A stretch of DNA of 64,000 nucleotides from Paenibacillus sp. cl123 (lineage in GTDB: Bacteria > Bacillota > Bacilli > Paenibacillales > NBRC-103111), in NCBI RefSeq assembly GCF_900101595.1, contig NZ_FMYY01000015.1, positions 92,344 through 156,343 on the forward strand, read 5' to 3'. Made by a program: the position numbers and the translations under genes. Below are positions 17,369 to 25,392 of the stretch, piece by piece (the stretch's first letter is position 1; every line of letters starts with the position of its first letter). Below the pieces are notes generated by a model that was given only the letters and a program-made list of their open reading frames with translations, did no database searches and was not told the origin of the DNA.

Positions 17369-18700
17369 ATGCGGCGGTTCAAATGGGCGGTGGCGGTCAT
17401 GCTGTGTCTGAGCTTGGTGCTTACGGGATGCGGCTTGGTGGGTAAGAAGGATGCAGGCTCGATTGTGAAGGATCTGGATGGGGTGGTAGGCAAGCTGGAC
17501 AGCTATCATGCGGAAGGGCGAATGACGCTGAATACCGGCACAGAGCCTCAAGAGTATGCGGTTGAGGTATGCTTTATGGCGGATTCGTACTATCGGATCT
17601 CGCTCACGAACGCGAAGAAGGATATTACGCAGATTGTCCTGCGCAACGATGATGGAGTATTCGTGCTCACACCTCATCTGAACAAAAGCTTCCGCTTCCA
17701 AAGCGATTGGCCGGAAAATCAAGGCCAGGTGTATTTGTATCAGTCGCTGGTCCAGTCGATTCTGATGGATAATGAACGTCAGTTCACGACGGATGAAAAT
17801 TCTTACGTGTTCGATGTCGCGGCCAATTACCAGAACGGCTCGCTTGCCCGTCAGAAGGTATGGCTGGATAAGAAAAATTATGCTCCGCAGCATGTGGAAG
17901 TTGCCGACGCGAACAATAATGTGATGGTGATCGTGAAGTTTGACAAGTTTGAATTCGGCACAAAGTTCGAGAAGGATCAATTCGATATGCAGCGCAATAT
18001 GACGGGCTCGAGCATGAAGACGCTGCCTACGGTCGGCCATGATCATGGGGCCGCAGATAAAGCAGGGGCGGCGGGCACCGGCGACAAGGGAACGGCAGCG
18101 GCTAATGGGCAAGCTGCGAGTAAGCAGGACAATGCAAGCAGCGATAAAGCAGCAGCAGGATCGAGCAAGGCGACAAGCGGAGCGAATCAAGGCGCCACGT
18201 CGCAAGCTACGGGCAAACAAGACAATGCAAGCGGCGATAAAGCAGCAACCGAGACGAGCAAAGCCACGACTGGAACTAACCAAGCGCCAGCGGGGCAGAC
18301 GGGTACGACGCAAACGGGCGCAGGCAAATCGGCTTCTGGCGCAGGCGGAGCAAGCAACCAGCTTTCCTTCGGCATCATCGAGCCTAATTATATGCCTAGC
18401 GGCGTGAAGAAGCAGGATATGACGGAGATCAAGCTGGGCGAGGATAAAGCGGTGATGATTCGCTACGCCGGCACTTATAACTATACATTGATCGAGTCGC
18501 GTCCGAAGGAAAAGACAGTTTCAATTTTGCCGGGCGAAATTATGGACCTGGGCTTCACACTGGGAGTAGTAACGGGTGATGCGAAGAAGACGCTGACCTG
18601 GACATATGACGGAGTGGAGTTCAGACTCTCTACAGGCGATCTTCCGGATACGGAAATGATCAAGGTGGCGCAGGCGGTACAAGGCGAGATGGGGAAATAG
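17369..18700 (+). CDS. Outer-membrane-carrier-like (LolA/YdcC-type) lipoprotein
   Basis: A secreted lipoprotein of 443 residues. It has a basic N-terminus, a hydrophobic core and the lipobox LVLTGCG. The first 200 residues match the YdcC/LolA-like fold family (SYHAEGRMTLNTG, YYRISL, VFVLTPHLNKSFRFQSDWP, KVWLDKKNYAPQHVEV). A long Ala/Gly/Thr/Lys/Gln-rich linker of repeated AASKQDNAS-like units follows. A C-terminal DUF4367-like domain (PNYMPSG, MIRYAGTYNYTLIES) ends the protein. In Bacillus subtilis ydcC lies directly upstream of alr, as here, and is linked to sporulation; a sporulation role here is inference. ATG 17369 is preferred over 17360 because GGAGG (17354-17358) is then at a normal distance. 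Confidence 0.85.
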   Translation: MRRFKWAVAVMLCLSLVLTGCGLVGKKDAGSIVKDLDGVVGKLDSYHAEGRMTLNTGTEPQEYAVEVCFMADSYYRISLTNAKKDITQIVLRNDDGVFVLTPHLNKSFRFQSDWPENQGQVYLYQSLVQSILMDNERQFTTDENSYVFDVAANYQNGSLARQKVWLDKKNYAPQHVEVADANNNVMVIVKFDKFEFGTKFEKDQFDMQRNMTGSSMKTLPTVGHDHGAADKAGAAGTGDKGTAAANGQAASKQDNASSDKAAAGSSKATSGANQGATSQATGKQDNASGDKAATETSKATTGTNQAPAGQTGTTQTGAGKSASGAGGASNQLSFGIIEPNYMPSGVKKQDMTEIKLGEDKAVMIRYAGTYNYTLIESRPKEKTVSILPGEIMDLGFTLGVVTGDAKKTLTWTYDGVEFRLSTGDLPDTEMIKVAQAVQGEMGK

Positions 18701-18720
18701 CTCTGATAAGGAAAATCACG

Positions 18721-18750
18721 GCCTCGCGGTTCCCTCTGGGACTGCGGGGC
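18721..18750. terminator. Weak hairpin shared by the lipoprotein gene and the small minus-strand frame
   Basis: gcctcgcggt (18721-18730) pairs with actgcggggc (18741-18750) using some G-U pairs, with a ten-base loop. Only modest T-rich sequence follows on either strand. It lies just after the lipoprotein gene and just past the end of the 25-codon minus-strand frame. Confidence 0.4.
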
Positions 18751-18754
18751 TTGC

Positions 18755-18832
18755 TTATTCTTCCAATCTGCCGAGCCGGGTATTGGTTTGTTTGACTTCC
18801 TCCAATATCAAACGAAGCAGCTGCTCGCTCAT
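18755..18832 (-). CDS. Candidate 25-residue small protein
   Basis: A short minus-strand frame reads MSEQLLRLILEEVKQTNTRL and five further residues (GRLEE), then TAA. It is preceded by AAGAAGGA about seven bases before the ATG, a good ribosome binding site, and followed by a hairpin. The sequence is a clean amphipathic, coiled-coil-like helix of the MSxxLLxxILxEVKxTNxRLxxLE kind often seen at the start of small Firmicute and phage proteins. No function can be named. It is below the usual length cut-off for gene calling and could be chance, but initiation signal, composition and hairpin agree. Confidence 0.4.
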   Translation of the reverse strand: MSEQLLRLILEEVKQTNTRLGRLEE

Positions 18833-19030
18833 GGCATGTCCTTCTTTCCTGAAGACTAATAAATGAGGGACTTGGAGAATAAGTATACATGGATGGGGCG
18901 GTTCAGGTAAATAGGTCTCGCTTGGACCGAACGGATAACCGATATATCAGTGATCCATCGGTTGACAGTCCCGGATAGGCGCATTAACATGGGGATATTG
19001 CATCAAATGAGGCAGAAGAAGGTGGAGGAA

Positions 19031-20227
19031 GTGGATTCATTTTACCGGTCGACGCGGGTGGAAATATCGCTCGACGCGCTGCGCCATAATCTGGAGGCGT
19101 TTCGCGGAGCGCTGCCGGAAGCGGTGCGGATGATGGCAGTAGTGAAGGCCGATGCTTACGGGCATGGGGCTGTAGAAGTATGCCGGGAGGCGCTCAGCTG
19201 CGGTGTGGAATATATTGCGGTAGCCTTCCTGGACGAGGGACTGGAGCTGCGCAGAGCCGATATTAAGGCTCCGATCCTGGTTCTGGGCTATACGCCGCCG
19301 GAAGGGCTGCTGACAGCCTGGGAGCAGGACATCGCGCTCAACGTCTACACGGAAGACATATTGGAGGCATGGGAGCGTGTGGCGCCGCCAGGAGCCGCGC
19401 AGCGTCCTCTCCGTATTCATATTAAGATGGACTCGGGCATGAATCGCCTGGGAATAGGGGACACGGAGGCGGCCGTCCGCTTCATTGAGCGTGCGCGCCA
19501 TACGCCTGGCATTGAGGTGGAGGGGCTGTTCACCCACTATGCTTGTGCCGATGAAAGGGATAAGACCCATACGCGCGGGCAGTTTGACCGATTTGCTCAA
19601 GTTGTGCGCCATTTCGAGGACCGGGGCATCACCTTTCCCTTGATTCATGCGGGCAACAGCGCGGCGGCCATTGACCTGCCCGAGCTGACCTTTAATATGG
19701 TCCGGCTGGGGATTGCGATGTACGGCCTGTATCCTTCGGAAGAAGTAAACAAGACGCTGATCGGGCTGCGGCCTGTGCTGAGCATCAAGACCGGCGTCGT
19801 GATGGTGAAGCAGGTGCCGGTAGGAGAGGGAATCAGCTATGGAGCTGTCTACCGGACGAAGGGAGAAGAGACGATCGCGACGCTGCCGATCGGTTACGCG
19901 GACGGCTTTTCCCGGCTGCTGACAGGCAAGGCTCAGGTGCTGATAAGAGGGCAGCGCGTTCCGGTCGTTGGGAGAATTTGCATGGATCAATGTATGTTAA
20001 ATGTGACCGGTCTTGCCGATATTCCTCTAGAAGAAGAAGTCGTTATTCTGGGGACGCAGGGAGGGGAGGCGATTACAGCCGAGGAGCATGCAAGCTGGCT
20101 GGGCACGGTTAACTATGAGATTGTCTGTATGATCTCTCACCGTGTTCCTCGCGTGTATGTGAAAAACGGCTCGGTGGTGCGGTCGGTGAACCCGCTGCTT
20201 CGCCATCTGTGGGAGCAGGAGGCTTGA
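19031..20227 (+). CDS. alr: Alanine racemase
   Basis: A PLP-dependent fold-III racemase interconverting L- and D-alanine for peptidoglycan. From GTG 19031 the protein is 398 residues, close to family length. The PLP lysine lies in VVKADAYGHG (Lys39), and the second catalytic region reads GEGISYGAVYRTK followed by LPIGYADGFSR. Other conserved pieces are KMDSGMNRLG, HAGNSAAA, FNMVRLGIAMYGLYPS and GRICMDQ. The open frame extends upstream to 18950 with ATGs at 18989 and 19007. The 19031 start fits the family N-terminus (SFYRSTRVEISLDALRHN), but its purine-rich site AAGGTGGAGG is very close, so the start is uncertain. Neighbours match the Bacillus ydcC-alr-ndoAI-ndoA order. Confidence 0.95.
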   Translation: MDSFYRSTRVEISLDALRHNLEAFRGALPEAVRMMAVVKADAYGHGAVEVCREALSCGVEYIAVAFLDEGLELRRADIKAPILVLGYTPPEGLLTAWEQDIALNVYTEDILEAWERVAPPGAAQRPLRIHIKMDSGMNRLGIGDTEAAVRFIERARHTPGIEVEGLFTHYACADERDKTHTRGQFDRFAQVVRHFEDRGITFPLIHAGNSAAAIDLPELTFNMVRLGIAMYGLYPSEEVNKTLIGLRPVLSIKTGVVMVKQVPVGEGISYGAVYRTKGEETIATLPIGYADGFSRLLTGKAQVLIRGQRVPVVGRICMDQCMLNVTGLADIPLEEEVVILGTQGGEAITAEEHASWLGTVNYEIVCMISHRVPRVYVKNGSVVRSVNPLLRHLWEQEA

Positions 20228-20522
20228 TTGGAGCGGCAGCCGGAAACGGGCGCTGCCCCTGTAGAAGGGGCGTATCGGGAACAAGCCGACGCAGGATCGG
20301 CAGGGCTCTCGCTTGGATGGAATTTCCACTCCATAATTTAAGGAGACCTGAGAGGATTTTCTTCCTTTGCCGCGAATATGTAGGAGTAGCATACTGGGAA
20401 GATCACGGACGGTATAGCATAATGGATATACCCGAAGCATATATTGATCTTGTATATTTTTACTGGAAGATTGCCATAATGGAAATAAGCTTTTTGTATG
20501 TCTCTTGGGGGTGCATGAACAG
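20228..20522. other. Intergenic region between alr and ndoAI
   Basis: No gene is supported. A small hairpin (gcccct...aggggc near 20254-20271) lies shortly after alr but has no T tract. AT-rich sequence around 20440-20490 could hold the ndoAI promoter; I could not find a convincing pair of -35 and -10 boxes with normal spacing. Confidence 0.35.
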
Positions 20523-20804
20523 GTGGCCAATGCTCATAACACGAAGCGCATCATGATCAGTCTGCCGGACTATCTGCTTGAGGAAGTCGATCACTTGGTG
20601 GAAAAGGAAAATTCGAACCGCAGCGAGTTCATCCGTCAGGCGATGAAGCTGTACCTTGGCGAACGCAAGAAACGTCATCTCAGGGAGTCTATGCAGCGCG
20701 GGTACATGGAGATGGCGAAAATCAATCTCAACATGGCCTCGGAAGCCTTCCAGGCGGAAGAAGAAGCGGATCTTACGCTTGACCGTCTCGTTAGCGGGGT
20801 GTAG
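20523..20804 (+). CDS. ndoAI: EndoAI antitoxin, ribbon-helix-helix (MazE-like)
   Basis: A small CopG/RHH protein of 93 residues from GTG 20523. The N-terminal RHH motif reads KRIMISLPDYLLEEVDHLV followed by NRSEFIRQAMKLYL, and the C-terminal toxin-binding region includes RRGYMEMAKINLN-like residues (here QRGYMEMAKINLNMASEA). These are diagnostic of Bacillus EndoAI, which neutralises EndoA and autoregulates the pair. It ends four bases before the toxin gene. The GTG start is supported by GGGGGTG (20507-20513) and fits the family N-terminus (ANAHNTKRIMISLP); an in-frame TTG at 20505 is less likely. Confidence 0.92.
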   Translation: MANAHNTKRIMISLPDYLLEEVDHLVEKENSNRSEFIRQAMKLYLGERKKRHLRESMQRGYMEMAKINLNMASEAFQAEEEADLTLDRLVSGV

Positions 20805-20807
20805 CCC

Positions 20808-21158
20808 GTGATTGTCAAACGTGGCGACGTTTTTTTCGCGGATCTTTCACCTGTTGTCGGTTCGGAGCAGGGAGGGATCCGGCCTGTGCTGATTATCCAG
20901 AACGATATTGGCAATCGCTTCAGTCCAACGGTTATTGTGGCAGCGATTACGGCACAGATCCAGAAGGCCAAGCTGCCGACGCATGTTGAAATTGATGCGG
21001 AAGCGCACGGGTTTGACAGAGATTCCGTTATTTTGCTGGAGCAGATCCGGACGATTGATAAGCAGCGTCTGACCGACAAGATCACACATCTCGACGATGA
21101 AACGATGCGCAAGGTCGACGATGCTTTGCAGATTAGCGTAGGGCTGATCGAGTTCTGA
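20808..21158 (+). CDS. ndoA: EndoA (MazF-family) mRNA interferase
   Basis: A 116-residue MazF/PemK toxin almost identical in pattern to Bacillus subtilis EndoA, which cuts mRNA and tmRNA at UACAU. The start [21 protein letters not shown], catalytic Arg25 in GGIRPV and Thr48 in VAAITAQIQ are present, as is the C-terminal [15 protein letters not shown]. It is translated from GTG, three bases after the antitoxin stop. Its place after alr is the ancestral chromosomal position in spore-forming Firmicutes, so it is core rather than a plasmid-type addiction module. Confidence 0.96.
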   Translation: MIVKRGDVFFADLSPVVGSEQGGIRPVLIIQNDIGNRFSPTVIVAAITAQIQKAKLPTHVEIDAEAHGFDRDSVILLEQIRTIDKQRLTDKITHLDDETMRKVDDALQISVGLIEF

Positions 21159-21331
21159 GGGTGCGGTTCATGAGCGGGGGTCTGATACCCTCGTTTTTTG
21201 CTGTAAGCGGGAAGAATAGCTTGTAAATGGCAGTTAATAGGGGGACCCTCCCGATAGTAATAGGCATTCGCTGCAAGACTTGACTTCACTTAAGGGAGTA
21301 CTTATTCTCGGTCCCGGGAGGAGACGGACGG

Positions 21332-23575
21332 ATGGCGAAAGAGCAAAGCGTGCAAGGGAAACAACTGACGGCGGAGGAAACAACGGCTGCGGCGTCCATA
21401 GAGCTGACCGACGAAAGAAAAGCGGCAATTCAGGAGCGGATCGTCAAGCAGATTGCAGCTGAGCTGCAGATCGGCGGAGGACGGGTCAAAACGACGGTGG
21501 ACCTGCTGGATGAAGGGAATACGATCCCATTTATCGCGAGGTACCGCAAGGAGATGACCGGGGAGCTGGATGAAAACCAGCTGCGCGATATCGAGGAGCG
21601 TCTGACGTATCTGCGCAATCTGGAGAGCCGCAAGCTGGAGGTCATGCGTCTGATCGATGAGCAGGGCAAGCTGACGGGCGAACTTCGCACATCCATCGAG
21701 CAGGCGGGCAAGCTACAGGAGGTTGAGGATCTGTACCGTCCTTACCGGCAGAAGCGCAAGACGCGTGCGAGCGTAGCCAAGGAAAAGGGGCTGGAACCGC
21801 TCGCCGAGTGGCTGCTTTCCCAGCCCAGACAAGGCGATCTGACAGCCGAAGCCGCCCGGTATATCGATACGGATAAAGGCGTACAAAGCGCGGAGGAGGC
21901 GCTTCAAGGCGCGATGGATATTATAGCCGAGCAGGTAGCCGACGACGCCAAAATCCGAGCTTGGGTGCGGCGTTATACGTTCGAGCAGGGGATTGTGCGT
22001 ACAGAGGAGCGCAAGGCGGGTCAGGAATCGGTGTACGAGATGTATTACAACTACCAGGAGCCTGTGCGCAAGCTGCCGCCTCACCGTATACTCGCCATCA
22101 ACCGGGGAGAGCGGGAAGAGGTGCTGAAGGTGGCGCTTGACGTGCCGGCGGAGCGCATTCACGATTTCATCGGCAAGCAGCTTATCAAAGGACCGTCCGT
22201 CACGCGTGACGCGTTAACAGCCGTCATCGAGGATGCGTACAAGCGTCTGCTGGCACCTTCGATCGAACGCGAGGTGCGCGGCGAGCTGACGGATAAGGCC
22301 GAAGAGAAGGCCATCGAGGTGTTTGCGGAAAACCTGCGCAATCTGCTGCTTCAGCCGCCGGTGAAGGGCAAGGTCGTGCTGGGCGTCGATCCGGCCTACC
22401 GGACAGGCTGCAAGCTGGCTGTCATCGACGATACCGGTAAAATGCTGGAGATCGCCGTCACTTACCCGACCCCGCCCAACAACAAAGTAGCTGAAGCGAA
22501 GGCCGTGTTTAAGCGTCTGATTGACAGCTACGGCGTAGAGCTGATCGTGATCGGCAACGGAACGGCTTCCCGGGAGACGGAGCAGTTCGTAGCGGAGCTG
22601 ATCGGCGAAGTGAAATCGCGCAAGCTGGCCTACCTGATCGTCAACGAAGCCGGAGCCAGCGTATACTCGGCATCGAAGCTGGCACAGGCGGAGTTCCCGG
22701 ATCTGGATGTATCCGAGCGCAGCGCAATCTCCATCGCCAGGCGGCTCCAGGACCCGCTGGCGGAGCTCGTGAAGATCGAGCCCAAGGCGATCGGCGTCGG
22801 GCAATACCAGCATGATGTGACGCAGAAGCGGCTGGAGGAAAGCTTGACATTTGTCGTAGAATCGGCGGTTAACCATGTCGGCGTCGATGTGAACACGGCT
22901 TCGGCTTCCCTGCTTTCTTATGTATCGGGCATCAACGGGACGCTGGCTAAAAATATCGTGAAGTTCCGGGACGAAAACGGCAAGTTTGTCAGCCGTCAGC
23001 AGCTGCAGAAGGTGCCTCGTCTGGGAGTCAAGGCGTTCGAGCAGTGCGTGGGCTTTCTGCGCATCCCGGGCGGCGGCAATCCGCTCGACAATACGCCGAT
23101 TCATCCGGAGTCGTATGCGGTCGTGGACAAGCTGTTCCGCGATCAGAAGCTGGAGCTTGCCAAGCTGGGCAGCGAGGAGCTTAAGGCTGCTCTGCAGCGT
23201 TTGAAGCCGGAGGAGCTGGCCGACAAGCTTGGCGTCGGAGTGCCGACGCTGCGCGATATCGTGGATTCGCTGCTGCGGCCGGGGCGCGATCCCCGGGAAG
23301 AGCTGGAGGCCCCGTTGTTCCGGACGGACGTGCTGCAGCTGGAGGATCTGACCCCGGGGATGGAGCTGAAGGGGACCGTCAGGAACGTGATCGATTTCGG
23401 AGCTTTCGTGGATATCGGGATTAAAAATGACGGGCTCGTGCATATCTCGCAGCTCAGCAATTCGTTCGTCAAGCATCCGATGGATGTCGTGTCTGTCGGC
23501 GATGTGGTCACCGTCTGGGTACTGAGCGTGGATGCGAAGAAGGGCCGGGTCGGCCTGACGATGAAGAAGCCGTAA
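21332..23575 (+). CDS. tex: Tex-family S1 RNA-binding transcription accessory protein
   Basis: A 747-residue Tex/YdcI-type protein. Domains in order: N-terminal helical Tex_N (VKTTVDLLDEGNTIPFIARYRKE), YqgF/RNase H-like domain (VLGVDPAYRTGCKLAVID), helix-hairpin-helix region (VNHVGVDVNTASASLLSYVSG, KVPRLGVKAFEQCVGFLRI), and a C-terminal S1 domain (GMELKGTVRNVIDFGAFVD, VHISQLSN). Tex proteins bind RNA and affect transcription and stress tolerance. GGAGGAG nine bases before the ATG supports the start. In Bacillus, tex (ydcI) precedes cmpA and ydcK (sprT-like), and the same order is seen here. Confidence 0.96.
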   Translation: MAKEQSVQGKQLTAEETTAAASIELTDERKAAIQERIVKQIAAELQIGGGRVKTTVDLLDEGNTIPFIARYRKEMTGELDENQLRDIEERLTYLRNLESRKLEVMRLIDEQGKLTGELRTSIEQAGKLQEVEDLYRPYRQKRKTRASVAKEKGLEPLAEWLLSQPRQGDLTAEAARYIDTDKGVQSAEEALQGAMDIIAEQVADDAKIRAWVRRYTFEQGIVRTEERKAGQESVYEMYYNYQEPVRKLPPHRILAINRGEREEVLKVALDVPAERIHDFIGKQLIKGPSVTRDALTAVIEDAYKRLLAPSIEREVRGELTDKAEEKAIEVFAENLRNLLLQPPVKGKVVLGVDPAYRTGCKLAVIDDTGKMLEIAVTYPTPPNNKVAEAKAVFKRLIDSYGVELIVIGNGTASRETEQFVAELIGEVKSRKLAYLIVNEAGASVYSASKLAQAEFPDLDVSERSAISIARRLQDPLAELVKIEPKAIGVGQYQHDVTQKRLEESLTFVVESAVNHVGVDVNTASASLLSYVSGINGTLAKNIVKFRDENGKFVSRQQLQKVPRLGVKAFEQCVGFLRIPGGGNPLDNTPIHPESYAVVDKLFRDQKLELAKLGSEELKAALQRLKPEELADKLGVGVPTLRDIVDSLLRPGRDPREELEAPLFRTDVLQLEDLTPGMELKGTVRNVIDFGAFVDIGIKNDGLVHISQLSNSFVKHPMDVVSVGDVVTVWVLSVDAKKGRVGLTMKKP

Positions 23576-23594
23576 GCACTCGCGCAGACGGACA

Positions 23595-23652
23595 TAAAAA
23601 AGCAACAGAGCACTGGAACGATAGCCTGAGGCTACGCTCTAGTGCTCTGTTG
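23595..23652 (-). terminator. Terminator of cmpA (minus strand), strong hairpin
   Basis: A 12-pair stem, caacagagcact (23603-23614) with agtgctctgttg (23641-23652), encloses a smaller inner stem. Read on the minus strand it follows the cmpA stop and ends in a T tract (A run on + at 23596-23601). The + strand has no T run after it, but the stem also lies just after tex. Confidence 0.85.
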
Positions 23653-23685
23653 GCGCTGGCTTCCGAGCCTGACGCAGGACCTTAA

Positions 23686-23832
23686 TTAAGGCTGTGAGTG
23701 GAGGCTGGTGGGAGTCTCGGTATCGGACCGGCGGGTTCGGTAGAAGTACCAGCAATCGTTAAGCAGGCGGATTTGCCGCCGGTTTTTGTTATAGAAGGCG
23801 TGCATTAACTGGTTGCAAAGCCATTGTGGCAA
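23686..23832 (-). CDS. cmpA: Cortex morphogenetic protein CmpA
   Basis: A 48-codon minus-strand gene easily overlooked. It starts with TTG and reads MPQWLCNQLMHAFYNKNRRQ, followed by IRLLNDCWYFYRTRRS. Bacillus CmpA is about 37 residues with the same MPxWLxxQxxxAF start and QIKLLNxCWYFYRK core, and lies between ydcI (tex) and ydcK, as here. In Bacillus it is made in the mother cell and couples coat and cortex assembly through degradation of SpoIVA intermediates by ClpXP. The extra C-terminal residues (DTETPTSLHSQP) are not in the Bacillus version. A GAGGGAAAGGG site lies upstream and a strong hairpin follows. Confidence 0.8.
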   Translation of the reverse strand: MPQWLCNQLMHAFYNKNRRQIRLLNDCWYFYRTRRSDTETPTSLHSQP

Positions 23833-23910
23833 GACGATCAGCCCTTTCCCTCTAGCTGCTGTTTGTATAGCATATGGGCGGGAGGGCGTTTAGGTGCAAG
23901 TCCGCCGGGG

Positions 23911-24273
23911 TCAGGCGAGTTCTTCTTCTTCCTCGTACCATTGCTCGAGCTGAGCCTGGAGGGCGCGAATCTCGGTCAGCAGGGAGACGAGAGGATACTG
24001 CTTCTCCTGGGCTTGCAGTGCCGCAAATGCTTGCTCCAGCCGGTTGATATAAGCAAGTCCTTGCTGCAACTCGAACCCGGGATGTACAAGCTCAAGCGCT
24101 TCAAACTCGGCGATAAAATAAGGCAGCGCCGGCACGCCGGGCACGGTCAGCTTGTCCAGCTCCTTATGCAGGCGCTGATTGAGCGCAGCGAGCTGGTACA
24201 TATGAGTGGCTGGCATTTCGACAAATTCCAGCTGATCCTGATGCTGGAGCAGCGCATATTTTTTGTTGGACAT
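23911..24273 (-). CDS. Conserved hypothetical protein, acidic C-terminus
   Basis: A 120-residue soluble protein from ATG 24273 (MSNKKYALLQHQDQLEFVEM), chosen because AGGAGA lies seven bases upstream; the open frame extends to 24297. It looks mostly helical, with two amphipathic segments, and ends in a highly acidic WYEEEEELA tail. No catalytic motif is visible. I recall similar small proteins in Paenibacillus carrying vague hydrolase/acyltransferase labels, which the sequence does not support. It lies between cmpA and the divergent sprT-like gene. Confidence 0.75.
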   Translation of the reverse strand: MSNKKYALLQHQDQLEFVEMPATHMYQLAALNQRLHKELDKLTVPGVPALPYFIAEFEALELVHPGFELQQGLAYINRLEQAFAALQAQEKQYPLVSLLTEIRALQAQLEQWYEEEEELA

Positions 24274-24417
24274 GGTTAACGTCTCTCCTGTCGTCAAAGC
24301 GAATAAAAAGTAAGGTGCGCGGGCAAGATTCCTACTTGACAGTGTAGCCTAACCTGCGGTTACAATTCAAGTGAGAAAACCTATAGAGAAGAGTGTTTAG
24401 GGGTGGGAGCATGAAAA

Positions 24418-24894
24418 ATGAATGATCGGCAGCTGCAGCAGTGGGTGGAGCAAATATCGCTGTCGTCGTTTGGACGTCCATTCAAGCATCAGGCCAGATT
24501 CAACAAGCGGCTGCGGGCCACAGGCGGCCGATATTTCACGGGAAGCCATGACATTGAGATCAGCTGGCTGCAATTCGAGCAGTTCGGCAAGCAGGATGTG
24601 GAGAAGATCATCAAGCATGAGCTCTGCCATTATCATCTGCACATCCTGGGTCACGGGTATCAGCACCGGGACGATGATTTCAAGAAGCTGCTCGCGCTCG
24701 TAGGCGGGACCCGTTATTGCAAGTCGCTTCCGGACGCGCTGCAGCGCAAAGAGCCGTACCGGTACAAACTCATTTGCACCGCCTGCTCGGCTGAATATTT
24801 AAGAAAAAGAAAGACCGATCCGCGCCGTTTCGTATGCGGTCATTGCCGGGGAAAGCTTAAGCTTGTGGCGCTTGACTTGAATTCGGATTCATGA
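24418..24894 (+). CDS. SprT-like zinc metalloprotein
   Basis: A 158-residue SprT family protein (Bacillus YdcK). The metal site is HELCHYHLHILGHG, i.e. HExxH with a further His, and the C-terminus carries a zinc-ribbon pair (CTAC and CGHC). SprT-like proteins resemble the protease domain of Spartan, which removes DNA-protein crosslinks; for the bacterial short forms the role is not established. ATG 24418 follows GGGTGGGAG. An out-of-frame ATG at 24411 would give a four-codon dead end. The last codons contain the promoter for the tRNA genes. Confidence 0.93.
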   Translation: MNDRQLQQWVEQISLSSFGRPFKHQARFNKRLRATGGRYFTGSHDIEISWLQFEQFGKQDVEKIIKHELCHYHLHILGHGYQHRDDDFKKLLALVGGTRYCKSLPDALQRKEPYRYKLICTACSAEYLRKRKTDPRRFVCGHCRGKLKLVALDLNSDS

Positions 24895-24900
24895 TAAATT
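24872..24900 (+). promoter_or_regulatory. Candidate sigma-A promoter for tRNA-Asn/tRNA-Ser
   Basis: TTGACT (24872-24877) and TAAATT (24895-24900) are separated by 17 bases, with tRNA-Asn beginning 13 bases later. The -35 box lies inside the sprT-like coding sequence and the spacer contains its stop codon. Confidence 0.65.
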
Positions 24901-24912
24901 AAAAATTGTTCT

Positions 24913-24988
24913 TCCCTGATAGCTCAGTTGGTAGAGCACTCGACTGTTAATCGAGTTGTCACAGGTTCGAGTCCTGTTCGGGGAGCCA
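24913..24988 (+). tRNA. tRNA-Asn (GTT)
   Basis: Complete cloverleaf: acceptor TCCCTGA with TCGGGGA, D-loop AGCTCAGTTGGTAGAGC, anticodon loop CTGTTAA with GTT, T-arm ACAGGTTCGAGTCCTGT, discriminator G and encoded CCA. Confidence 0.97.
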
Positions 24989-24996
24989 TTATCTTT

Positions 24997-25084
24997 GGAG
25001 AGATACCCAAGTGGCTCAAGGGGACCCTCTGCTAAGGGGTTAGACTGCGCAAGTGGTGCGAGGGTTCGAATCCCTCTCTCTCCG
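24997..25084 (+). tRNA. tRNA-Ser (GCT)
   Basis: Acceptor GGAGAGA pairs with TCTCTCC. The D-arm is CCAAGTGGCTCAAGGGG, anticodon GCT sits in CTGCTAA, the long variable arm is typical of serine tRNAs, and the T-arm is GAGGGTTCGAATCCCTC. CCA is not encoded. It is eight bases after tRNA-Asn and so probably co-transcribed. Confidence 0.97.
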
Positions 25085-25093
25085 TACAATTAG

Positions 25094-25120
25094 GAAGACC
25101 GCCTTCTGGCGGTCTTTTTT
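25094..25120 (+). terminator. Terminator after the tRNA pair
   Basis: A nine-pair stem, aagaccgcc with ggcggtctt, has a four-base loop and is followed directly by a T tract. It lies ten bases after tRNA-Ser. Confidence 0.93.
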
Positions 25121-25177
25121 GTTGTGGGGCGATTTGTCCGTGGGCAAACCTCTGGAATCGCTCCTTTGCGAATACGC

Positions 25178-25262
25178 CGAAGAACGATGCGGGTTTGTGC
25201 GGAGTGCGAAGAGACTAACCCGGGAGTCGCGCCTTAGCGAAGAACGATGCGAGTTTGTACGA
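25178..25262. repeat. Two near-identical 25-base repeats, 60 bases apart
   Basis: cgaagaacgatgcgggtttg at 25178 recurs as cgaagaacgatgcgagtttg at 25238, and the similarity continues for about five bases. The surrounding sequence also looks partly repeated. It sits in the gene-free 25121-25392 stretch between the tRNA terminator and corA, where nothing else is recognised. Confidence 0.65.
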
Positions 25263-25392
25263 AATCACACAGAGAGAAGCCGCGGGTATATTCGGCTATA
25301 GGCAAAATGCCCGGGTTTATCCCCGGCTGTCTGCACTATAACATGGAGGCGGGCGAGACCCCCTATTGGAAAGCACCCGGTGCGTTTCGCAG

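Noticed and set aside
20523..21158. The toxin-antitoxin pair as part of a mobile or defence island
   Set aside because: ndoAI-ndoA after alr is the conserved chromosomal arrangement in Bacillus-type spore formers. Composition matches the neighbours and no mobile element flanks it.
22214..23605. A 463-codon minus-strand frame opposite tex
   Set aside because: Tex is clearly coded on the other strand. The shadow has no recognisable domain.
25178..25262. A CRISPR-like array
   Set aside because: Only two imperfect copies are present and the 35-base interval between them is itself partly repeated; no cas genes are nearby.
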